From Diprion similis (taxonomy: Eukaryota; Arthropoda; Insecta; Hymenoptera; Diprionidae), in contig NC_060112.1 in assembly GCF_021155765.1 (NCBI RefSeq), positions 9,176,001 through 9,240,000 of the forward strand: a DNA stretch of 64,000 nt, written 5' to 3'. Made by a program: the position numbers and the translations under genes. Shown piece after piece: positions 46,601 through 57,004 of the stretch; the stretch's first letter is position 1, and every line of letters begins with the position of its first letter. The notes beneath the pieces were generated by a model. That model did not search any database. It worked only from the letters and a program-made list of their open reading frames with translations, and was not told where the DNA came from.

Positions 46601-49600
46601 GGTTTTTTTGTACAAAAAAAAAAAATAGTTACCTTGTAGATCATTTTTAGCCCAAGTCTAAAAAATATTTCGCAACATGTGACTTCTTCCTGTGTTAAAT
46701 TACTAGTAAAAATAATCGTGACTATGGTCTTATATGGATATAATTGAGAAGATAATTAAATTATTCCCAGAAGCGATGATAGATTTTTTCACTTCGAAGC
46801 AATCAGTAACCAGATATTAGTAAACTCACGGCGTTTGGTACTTCTTGTGAAAAACGGTGAACTGGAACTGACCTACCAAGCTCTACGAAAACAAATATGT
46901 TATATCTTCATATTAAATTGAAGCTAGTTCAACTACTACAAAATTACTTGGAAAAAAAATTGTGCAAAAAACTTGAATGAATGTATTACTGACGTCCGAT
47001 ACCCACTCTGGAAGGATTTTCAGTTCGGTAATAAGAAAAGTTTAAATCGTGTTCCAATAACAAAAAAAGAGACAAAAAACGTTACCCTAATCTGATTAAC
47101 GGAACAGTCCGATGTTCACGTTAATGAGATTAAAAAAAAAAATCGCATTAGCTTTGGCATCGAGCATCGAGGAATCGGAATTGTAGTTTCGTATTGCTCA
47201 TGTGATTCCGATGCTCTCAGGAAACAGCTGTAAGGAAGCAGGTGGTCTGACGTAGACAAGACACACGCGGTGCGCGTGGCGAACCGGAAGTCAACGCAAA
47301 ACCACCCCTTGGGTTATTTCCGGTATCATGCTTTTATGCCCACCTTCGTACCCACGGATCTTTCAACCTAGGTATGGATCATACACGTTTGTATACGTGC
47401 TATAACATTGATGTGAGCTCGCATTCCCTTAGAGACCCCCAAAAGCCTAGAAGCATGCAATGAATAATATGTCTCTCAATTAATTGTCACAGTGAAACGG
47501 TGATATAATTGTTCGAGCTTTATTTTTTCGTGATGGGTAGTAGGATTGACTTAACCTCAGCCTTAATCACTAGCTGCTTCGTAGACAAGAACTGAAAGGT
47601 AATTATTTTCATCGAGATAGTTGTGCAAAGATAAATGTTTCACGGTGTCATTTCAGCAATCACTTTATTCTATGGATGTTTATTGTTACAGACTTTGCAT
47701 TATTTGCTCGTTTCGCGTTTCGATGATTGAGGTTATGTCACGTGGAAAATGTGTTCAAAAATATTACCCAACCCAAAAACATGGGCCTTCATCGCTTTTA
47801 TCACAGTTTCACTATGACAAGTGGAAAAATTTTAGAATAAGCTATGCGTTTTAATTTCTACAGCCAATTGTGCAGATCACTTTTCCGAACACCCAGTGTG
47901 CAACGACTATTTAAACAAAGCGCATCCTGCCATCCTGCAGAGATTACCATCGGCTTCATTAAGTTTTGCGATTCTTTGGAAGATAAAGCTCTTCATACTG
48001 CTTTACGATTAACGTAGGTACGCAGTGCTACCTGTGGAGCTATACCTGCGTCGACCGGTTCTAAAGCACGCATTCCAAAGCACGCGTACTACAAGGGATT
48101 TTGTGTTTGTTAAAATGGGAAAATTTGAGAAAATGAAATATTGAATTTTTTGGTAACACAAGCGCCAGGAAATGAAGTGCTGAATTTGAATATAAATATA
48201 AATTACACTTAAAAGTAATCAAATAAACCATAATCATTTTCTTCTTTCGGAAAATCAATATGAAAAAACAATTCAAAGTTCGCATACAAAAGTGAGCCGC
48301 ACTAATTGCGAAGTCATTAAGCGGGCAGAAATTTTTATCAACTTCCTTCTTACGTACGTACTAAACATGATGTCATTGTTGATTTGGGATTAGGATTTCG
48401 GTCGCATTCCTCTCCCTGGATTGTGACAGGAAGTCAGCTCGAACAGGAAATTTAATGTGCTTAATTAATTTAATTAAACCGAATACCCAACTTGTTCCCA
48501 CGTTTCACAAGACGTTACACGGGGTCGGTAGTTATAATTCGTTAAGAGACCCTGCAGACGTGTCACATTTTTCTAAATATTTACGGTGGCGAGCTTCCGT
48601 GGGGTTCTTCATAAGAAGCAACAAACTTTATGGCTGGCTGGGTGAAAGACGCTTGTCCGTAATGGAAAAGTGTAATCCTCAGGCGCCTTCGGCGCAGCCG
48701 CGACATAAAGGGGCTTAAAATGTACGTCCTCATATTGAAACGGTTCCGAACCGTTCATTCGACTCTGGTGTCTAGTGCATCCTGAGGATTCATCGTTCAA
48801 TATGAAAGTAGTTCGCCGTGCAGGCAAAGCCTACGATATGAGATCCGGGAGCCTTCCATTCGATTAGGTTTTGGAGAATCTGGGGACGTGTTTTCTTTCA
48901 TGGAAGGTATGCGTCAGGCGAGGGGTGTAAAATACCATACCCGAGTTTCTTGGTAGGTAAAGCCATTAAGAATGAATAATTTCACAGGAATTTTTCAACT
49001 TTACAGGAAAACTCGTCGAGCGTTTAAGATTGATGTTATATTCGGAGAGTAAGCGGAAAAGGACAAAAAAAAAACATTGAAGTCATTGTAATAAAAATGT
49101 GTGGAAACCTGAACTTTGATCATATAATTGCGTTAGAAATTTGTACGAAAAGTTTTTAAACTGAAAAATAGTAAATTGTTGAAAAGTAAAAATGTGACCG
49201 TACCGAATTGCGTCGCGGTGGGAAAGATTCACGAATTCCAAAGTTCTTTGTCATTTGCCCGACCGTTTTTCCGCTCTTCGATTCACTCCATTTCAAGATG
49301 CGCTTCACAAATTTTGGCTACCTGTTCCACCTGGCTTTGGCATCCAGTGGTTCTCAATCGCCACGGTATCAAGATTTCGACAATCGTACTAAACCAATTT
49401 TCCAAAAATACTACCGACGTAAGATTTCAGTTGGGCTGGTACGAAATTAAAAGTTTCCATTGGAACGAATAAATTACTGGTCAACAACTCAGGTTTTCGA
49501 CAAAACTTGACGAATTCAAACCTCAGTCACGATAATAAATTTTCGGAAATCGTTATTCTGCAATGACAACGAGTTCAGTTCATACCATCAACCGTTTTCG

Positions 49601-52600
49601 AGCATCGAATACGATGCCTCTGATTTCTTCAGGAGTCTCGAAGAGTGTTCTTATCTGTATTTATCCAAGAAGTGTTTGATTGTCTGCGTACATGGATACA
49701 GCAGGGGCTGGAAGGTCCGCAGTGTATGCATACGTCAACGGGCCGCTTCAAGCTGAACTCCTCCGCAAACGAAACGGCGGAACATCTGCTCCCCGAAGTA
49801 GGTATCTGTCCTCTCTTAATAAAGCCTCCTTCCGAACCCGAACACTGTGCTCTTCTCTCCTCTCTTGTACCGCCGCACTCTCTATCGCCGTCTCACAATC
49901 TCGCACGTCTTCCTTTTTGGTCCATACGAAACATCTGCGGCAGCTGCAAGGCGAGGCGAGGCAGTGGCCACGCTGACGACCCAAGAGCCAAGAGGCAGGT
50001 GTTCCTCAACCAGATCCTTGGTGCTCGGCCTTCCAATTACCTGCCTGGCACATTCCCTCCCGCCGCTCCCCCGTCGTGGGGCACCGTTCTCTCCATCCTC
50101 CAGTCCTCATCCTCATTCTCATCCTCATCCTCATCCTCATCCTCCCTATTCTCGTCACCCTCAACCCTTGCTTACGAGGACGTTTCTCTCCTTCTTTCTT
50201 CCTTTTTTCTTTACACTCTTTCATTTCTCGGCGCACGTACTTACTCGATTCTGTTCTGCTCTTTTCGACGACGCGGTCACACCGTGGCTTGCCTTTTTGT
50301 TTCAGGCTACAGTTAGTCCTTTTTCAGTTCAAGAAACCGGTAAAGACGCTCGACTGTGGTCGAAACAAATTGTTGCCTGGTGCCTAAGGTTCCTTGTGGC
50401 GAAGAATGGCTCGTGCCTTTCGTAAAACCGTACGACTTGGCTGTGACAAGAACGGATTGAACCGTTGGCGGTATTTGCTGAACGTTCTTGTTTCCTGTTT
50501 AATTTGTGGGATGATCATAGTACGGCATACGTTGTTCAAAACAAACCATTTTCTTACATTTATATGCTTTAAAAAAAATGCAAGCTGTTTCGCAGTGTTT
50601 ATTCGTTTTCATCTAATTTTCAAAACTTTCTCATATTTCTACCGATATACATAAGTAATCCTTTAATTTATTTTCCCGCTCGATGCCACGCAAATTTGAA
50701 TAGTTTAAGGATTTTATAAATTAAGCGTCTCGCAATTTCCCCAAAGTAACTGTACAGATAGGTATGAATCAAATATCTGAGCACGTAGTAAGTGATGCAA
50801 TGTCCTTTAGAGAAAGCAAAGCACGAAACCAGAAAATTGTCTGAAAAACTTCAGGCCATTCAAGAACGATGCAGGCTTTAATAAAAGGCAGAGTAGAATT
50901 GTAAAGCGTAGTACGATGCAGCTACTTGCTGTGAAGTTCTCAAGTTTCGTGTCTTGCAGCTGTCGTTCAAACTCTCTGCCTCCCGAAGTATATGTAATAC
51001 GTTGATACGCGTGTACCAAATACCTTGACTTCATCGATACAGTCCTCATCCTCAATGGTGTTGAAAATTTATCGATTGCCACCTGGCACTTAATTTGCTT
51101 GGCACTAAACTGACTACCATTTATTACATACACTAAATTTTCGCGGAGGATTTTGAATTCCATTCCCATACAGTGGGATTCCCAGATGAAGATGAAAAAA
51201 CTGGGAAAACAAATTTTCGTGCATGCACGATTGCTGAGCAACTCAAAAAGGTCCTTAAGGAAGGATATCACTAAGAACCTGGAGCGACGTTTCCGGGCGT
51301 TCAACATCCTGGTATTTGTGTACAGATTTTTTCCTCTGATCAAGGGAAAACAAAGGGAGACGAAAGAAGAAACGGAGGAGAAAAAAGTTTCGTGCAGGTA
51401 CGTATAACGTAAAGCTTACCTGTGAAGTATCGCAGAACCTGCTATTCCACCCCCACACTGTGCTGCCAAGTACAGTGCGGCACGTAGCGGTGAGATCCGT
51501 CTGGACAAGGCGAAGGATATGGATACTGCTGGATTGACGTGACCTCCTATAAAATATTAACAATTACCGGTGTTTAAAGCATACTGAGAAAAAATGTCAT
51601 TTTTCGTAGTTACTGGAAAATTTTAGTCCTTAATAGGTACAGTAATTAAAAAATTAAACATTTATAGAATAACGGTGATAACTATTCAATGTGACGATTA
51701 ATGATCAGAAAATTTTACTAACAACCCAAAAATTGAAAGATAAAAATCGATGCACAGGCATTTACCCGAGCCAAGCTTGTTGCATACTTCTTTACATGGC
51801 ACATACCTAAACGAATGTCGGATGGTATAGCAAGTTCAGTAGGTGAGCGTATATACACAAGTATACACATATACTGTCTGCTTTATCTAGTTAACAAGCC
51901 AATTGAGCGCCGGCATAGGGGCGACCACAAGTGGCATTGTTAGAGAGGGTCTCAAATAATCTACCGTGTTTAGCATGAAGCCGCGTTTAACATTACGGCA
52001 TTGTTTTACTGGTCGAACACTTCGTTCAACGTATATCGTTTCGAGATTACACAGATTACAGATATATCAATGATAAATTTAAATATGGACCGTGAGAATT
52101 ATCAATCGATGCATCATACAGCGGTTACTGTTCCACTGTACCCAGTATAAGGAACGCATATATCGATCAATCAATTTCAGTACATTAAAGGTCATTATTA
52201 ATTTAGCTTGTTATTTAATGCAAAAAAAAAACATTTAACAGAACCGAGTATTGGAAAATTATTTATAAGGATAAGTGGATAGCTTTGAAGTTATTACAAT
52301 GTTAATCTGACTGTATGGGTTGAGCGGGAAAATTATATCAAAGTAAATCGTATCCCTTGCTTTATGTTCGATTTGAATTCATATTACTGTACCAAACCCA
52401 CTATTACCGAACGTTCGTCTTACTCTTCTCTTTCTCTCTCTCTCTCTTCATTTTGATTAATTCGATCTTAATTTTCACCATGTTATTTTACTCGAGCTAC
52501 TAAATCTAACCTCCCTCATGGTACTTTATACCAGTGTATGCAGTACTTACTAGGTATTCTTAGGTTACTTTATCTTTATATGTTTACTTTTGTACTTTCT

Positions 52601-53105
52601 ACGGGATTATCTCTTTGGCTAATATAAAGACTATCTACCACTCCATCTATCTATCTACCTATCCATGTGTCTATCTATCTATCATTCTATTTATTTATCA
52701 ATCTATTTCTTCCCAGGAAGTTACAAATGCAAGACACTGATTAAATTTCATTAGACATTATAAATTGGCGGCAGATATTTGTGTCTTACCACTTATGTGT
52801 CCGAAGATTAAAAAAATCGAGGCCATCGCAAGACCGGTAGCAAGAGCGGCTGCCAATGCGGACAAACGAGTACTTGGATCTATTACGGCAGGTGCAATGG
52901 CGCCAGGTACGACCAAAGCAAGGATGGAAGTTGCGAGACATTCGATAGCCACAGCTCGCCAAAGCTCGAGACTCCTCGCCTCCATCGACATCGGCGGTCT
53001 TCTTTCCACAGAATTTTCGCTCGCATTATCTCGGAGCGCCGATATTCTTGCGAATAATGTTACTATATGGGCGTCCAGCTCCCGTGGAAGGGTTGCGGTG
53101 GTCAT
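35194..53105 (-). CDS. bib: Big brain, aquaporin-family membrane protein
   Basis: Big brain is a neurogenic MIP-family protein that promotes Notch signalling and conducts cations in Drosophila (family knowledge). Coding exons (minus): 52790-53105, 51420-51546, 37890-38085 and 35194-36369; GT-AG ends and phases agree, giving 604 residues. The N-terminal stretch with HIVTLFARISALRD and LELWRAVAIECLATS matches fly Bib. Six membrane segments lie within residues 50-250, with NPA boxes in HVNPAV (about 110) and YLNPAR (218-221). After a segment ending in LLHEYVLSS comes a cytoplasmic tail of about 350 residues, rich in Gln, Asn, Pro, Gly and Ser, with about ten Ser-x-Tyr-Gly-type motifs. The tail lies entirely in the last exon. 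Introns are 1243, 13334 and 1520 bases. The start at 53105 is the first Met before the conserved N-terminus. Confidence 0.95.
36694..36754 (+). repeat. Dispersed repeat family 3, copy A (bib intron 3)
   Basis: The core TTATCATCGGCTGACTGTGC and the following CAAATTTGCT..ACCAGACTAGCA recur in reverse orientation at 41207-41266 with few changes over about 55 bases. Flanks do not match, so this is the shared end or core of a short interspersed element. Confidence 0.75.
38164..38250. repeat. Small foldback upstream of bib exon 3
   Basis: AGGGCTGTGCGATTGATCGATTAATC-like sequence on the left pairs with its complement on the right, AATAATCGATTAATTGCACGGCAGCCCT, around a loop of about 25 bases (left arm 38166-38190, right arm 38218-38246). 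It sits about 80 bases before the acceptor of bib exon 3, in intron 2. The GGGCTGTGCGA end resembles the GGGATGTGCGA end seen near 34953. Confidence 0.6.
40573..40603. repeat. Poly-A tract (31 A)
   Basis: An uninterrupted run of 31 adenines in bib intron 2. It could be the tail of an old retroposed fragment or a plain homopolymer; no flanking duplication was recognised. Confidence 0.95.
41207..41266 (-). repeat. Dispersed repeat family 3, copy B (bib intron 2)
   Basis: Reverse-complement copy of the 36694-36754 core. Flanking sequence differs from copy A. Confidence 0.75.
42480..43060. promoter_or_regulatory. GC-rich island in bib intron 2 (a)
   Basis: Markedly richer in G and C than the surrounding AT-rich intron, with several short open frames in conflicting directions, none with recognisable homology. 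Candidate enhancer or internal promoter; the basis is composition only. Confidence 0.25.
43320..43420 (+). repeat. Dispersed repeat family 2, copy B (fragment)
   Basis: Carries TTCATTCGACGA..CTAATTTTATTCAGAAGACTGT..ACTACAAA, matching the first block of the copies at 10230 and 54140. The distal block is absent. Confidence 0.45.
44480..45230. promoter_or_regulatory. GC-rich island in bib intron 2 (b)
   Basis: GC-rich stretch with an internal A/G-rich tract (44919-44950) and a T-rich tract (45115-45155). Overlapping open frames of up to 181 codons on the plus strand run through the low-complexity tracts and have no recognisable product. Confidence 0.25.
49640..50420. promoter_or_regulatory. GC-rich island in bib intron 2 (c) with TCCTCA microsatellite
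   Basis: GC-rich stretch containing a (TCCTCA)n microsatellite at 50105-50145. Three plus-strand frames (49645-50316, 49847-50425 and 50076-50387) are open together, which points to composition rather than coding. The longest encodes a serine run from the microsatellite and resembles no family I know. It lies 1.1 kb downstream of bib exon 2. Confidence 0.3.
52422..52710. repeat. (CT)n and (ATCT)n microsatellites in bib intron 1
   Basis: A CT-rich run at 52422-52448 and an imperfect ATCT array at 52631-52710, both between bib exons 1 and 2. The tracts are polypyrimidine on the plus strand, so they read as A/G-rich in the bib transcript. Confidence 0.85.
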
Positions 53106-54139
53106 GATAAATTATAGTCTGCGAGGGATCACTTTTAAAATAATTCAATTTTCGTACAGGTATTCACTTTATCGACGAACTATAATAATATAGAAATTTT
53201 TACACGGTTGTCGTTATTTTTTACACTATCGCATGTCACGCCTCATTTTCAATGTTTTTCTTCTTTTATCGTGTTTTTATTATCACGCCTTCACTCGCAA
53301 TTAATTTAATTAATTTTCAACGTTTATACCACACGAATAACGTACCCCAGAGTATTATTTATTTGGTTTATCGAATAATACCTTTGATAATTGAAAACCT
53401 GGATACCGAAAAATTGGGACCAACGAACAAAAGTCTAAAGTTTGAAATTTTCCAAAATTCGAAAAAAATCTTCCCCGTCGCAATACCGATGAGTGATTTA
53501 TTCACGCGGCTCATTCACTTTTACACACGTTTGTGAAAAACTTGTCCTATACGCATAGCCGGAAAGCGATGTGCTTTCAAGCCCAAGTCAGCCCCCGTTG
53601 CCTCGATGTTGCCCCAGTGGCAACGCGTTCTCGAGTGGAGATCAAATCGGTGGCGGCGAAACAAGTGAACCGAGCCTTCGCGCCGCCAGACGCCCCCACT
53701 CCGAGGATCCGGTGCCCCTATTCCCACTCCCCCGTCGCACACCCTCGTCTCGTCGGTGATGGCCATCCTGTAGGAATACTGTACCCTGCCAGGACTGGGG
53801 GTGACCCGAGTGGTCAAACTTGACAAAGACTTGGTAAAAACTAAATCCGCGATCAATAACGAAACTTGAACATGTTTTTGAACGAGTACAGGAGTATTGT
53901 TTGAAATTGGAAGCGGAGAAAGTAGGGTGAAAAAAAAGAAACCAAGGTTTCTTGAATTTTTTATCGATTTTTAGTTGCATAAATATTTTTTTACATATTA
54001 TATGTACTATGAAATTGATTGAAAACTAAAAGTTTTTCATGCTCAGCATAAAAAACAATTCAATTCGGACGATATCGATTTTCCTATATCCACATGCTCT
54101 TTGAATTGGTTGAAAATTATGTAATATATTACGTTGATT

Positions 54140-54470
54140 TTTCACTTTGCTTCACGCTATTGAGAAGACTATTTTCTACAAAATCATTATGACAGATATC
54201 TTCTTTTTTTTCACTAATCAATTTATTAACATAATAAAAACAAGTGTTTCGCTCAATTTAGTTTCAATAAAATAAGCCACAGTACATGGGATAAATCTGA
54301 TAAGTTTAAGCCATTTTGAAAAAATTTGAAAGAAAACATTGATCGCTAAACTTTTGTTTATAATTTCTGCAGTGTTTTTCATTTTTTCTTTTTTCTTTCA
54401 TTTCAAAATGGATCTTTATAGCTTACAAATATGATAATTTGAAAAATACTCAATCTACGACGTTCTCGTA
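54140..54470 (+). repeat. Dispersed repeat family 2, copy C
   Basis: Collinear with 10230-10640: GAGAAGACTATTTTCTACAAA and a polypyrimidine stretch, then GAAAACATTGATCGCT, then CTTTATAGCTTACAAATATG and GATAATTTGA. Diverged, non-coding. Confidence 0.45.
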
Positions 54471-56622
54471 CTAAAATTAATAAAACGTATTGATTTTTAG
54501 CCGATCCATCTGCTTAAAATCGGATAACCCTTCAAGGTTTTCTCCAGGTTTTCGTCATTTTTCGACTGTACCCACTGTGCAGACCCAACACAGGTAGAGA
54601 TCGCTGTTCTAGGAGAAGGTAGCATCTGCAGCCTCCTTTTCTTTGACCTGACAGAAATTTTGGGAGACTTCGATGCGTGGATACCTGCATAGTGCAGCAG
54701 CCGGCAGCAGCCCGTTAAGGTCTTTGTATTCCTGAAAGATGTTTTCATCCTTTTTTTCTTTCACAGTTTTTATGTAATTTTGGGTCTATTCTCGTCGATC
54801 CTGCAGCACGCGCCCGGCATGTTCGCAGCTTGATGTATCCGTGATCCTGCAGTTTCTAGGCAGACTTGCAACGCGATCACGCATAGTTAATTTCAAAGGA
54901 GTTGCAGCAGCTGCGGAAACGCTAAAGAATGTTGAATATTTTTGGGACTGTTCAAAATTCAGCCCACGCGTGATCCCACTTCAATACTATACGGAGCTTG
55001 TACTGCACTATGCTGAGATTCAAAAGATGCTTGATTTACTTGTTTATAATAACGAGACTAGATTCATTGACCAAATATAAGACTTATTATACGTACTTTT
55101 GATTGAATTAGCATAGACTAGATGACTAATTCCATTTTTTATAAAGACAAAAGTGTAATATCATAGAAAATGAGCTTGAAAATTGGAAATAAAATATTTG
55201 GGCATATTTCCTCGTTTTTGGAAAATTTTATGCCAAAACAGGTAACTTCTACTTGTATCATGAATGTAATCATGTTCTTGAGCTCATTTTCCTCGCTGGC
55301 AAGATCCTCATAAAACGTTTGAAAAATATTAAAGAAATCTTACATCGTAGTGTGAGTTATAACGCGTATAATGCAATTGTCCACGGAAATTTATTCTACC
55401 CTACTGATAAAAATCTATTATTGTCTATTATCCTGGAAATAACTGCCATTCACTTGACTGCCGTGAATTTCTTTTCAGACATGCAACCCCCGAGATCTCT
55501 AAGGTAAACGAAACAAGTCCAAAAACATTAAAATCGAGTCAAAAACACCAAATGTTATCTATATATTTCAAATGTTCTAATTGTAAAACCTTTTTTATCA
55601 CACGTGCACGAAATATACTATTTTTAGGTTGTTCATATCCAGTATTGAGGTTCATTTCTACTACGTAGTAGGGATGTTGCTCTATTACTGTTCACCATCA
55701 TTAGTTATACATATAAATGTCACCGCCTAAGATTTTTAGACGTTTTTTTTTCGTTCATAAAAAATTTAGCCGCAGTTATTGAATTTTATCGCAACTACCT
55801 CTTCATTCTCTCGGCCATACTAATCTACCCCAAAAAAGCACTCAGGTGCAAAAACCTTGCACCAAGTACAGATATATGAAAGTTATAACTTGTTATTAAC
55901 AAAAAAAATTTTGTTCATCTTTAAAACCATGGAAAATCACTACTTACAAAACTTCTTAAATTGTTTCCAAAACTACCGGCGTAAAGAAGGCGGAAAATGC
56001 TTTGTTGGTATTACAATCAATCTTTATTACATCAACAATTCGGATGTCTCACCCTGAGGAATTTACCATATAATGACTTTTAAAGTGGTGGAAATGGTAC
56101 AGAGAAAATTTGACTTATCTGCGATGTAATACATAGATTTTTTATGCCCATTAAGGTAGTTTTTCTGTTCTATGTTGCTTTAGTGAGACATACTAACTCG
56201 TCGACTTTGGATTTTGGCATGAAAATCACACCCGTCTCCGTTATAACGTCAAAAAAGTAACTGTGATATTAAAAAAAAAATCCGATGAAAATATTCCCGA
56301 ATTTTTCACATATCCAAAAACCTTTTGAAATTCAACTTAATTTTTTATGTAATCGTACTACTATTTGAGCAGCCACTTTGTAAGCAGTAAAAATATTCTC
56401 TTTAGAAAACTGAGACTTTTCAAGTAAAACGAGTGATTTTTACTTTGGAACTGGGATGGGACCGAGTATTTATAAATAAAATGACGTACGTCTTATCGTT
56501 GATGACGTTTTTTGTTTCATGAAATCAAAGTCCATACTATCAAGTCCATTTGTCAACCAAGTATATTTGTCAGGTTAATTATAGTTCAACTCATCAAGGA
56601 TTGAACCCCGTTTAGACAGCGA

Positions 56623-57004
56623 GAATTGAAACGATTTCAAAAAGTCTGATCGGGCACCAGCGATTTTGGACAGCAATCGATCAAAAACCAGCGATATTGG
56701 ACACCGAACATCAAATAAACTTCGACAGACCAAGAAATTAAAATAATATTTTAGCACTCGATTGGAACCAAAAATTTTCGGATATTGAAAAGTGTATACT
56801 GATAAGTGCCATTTTCATGCCGGTTGCGGAAAACGTCTCCGCAGCCGATCTGAGAACGGGACTTACTTTTCAACAGCCGAAAAACTTTGGTTACAATCGA
56901 ATGCTCTAATATTTATTTAATTTCTTGTTCTGTCGGACTTTGTTCATTGTTCGGTACCCAAAATCGCTGGTGTCCAATCGAACTGCTGGAAATCGGTTCA
57001 ATTT
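56623..57004. repeat. Foldback element between bib and the gliotactin-like gene
   Basis: The left arm 56623-56793 and right arm 56865-57004 are imperfect reverse complements centred on 56829. Anchors: ACCAGCGATATTGG at 56687 against AATCGCTGGTGT at 56962, CAAGAAATTAAA at 56731 against TTTAATTTCTTG at 56917, and TTGAAAAGT at 56785 against ACTTTTCAA at 56865. The left arm carries an extra tandem copy, about 31 bases long, of its ACCAGCGAT unit. The loop contains a small GC-rich stem, CGGTTGCGGA with TCCGCAGCCG. Confidence 0.75.
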
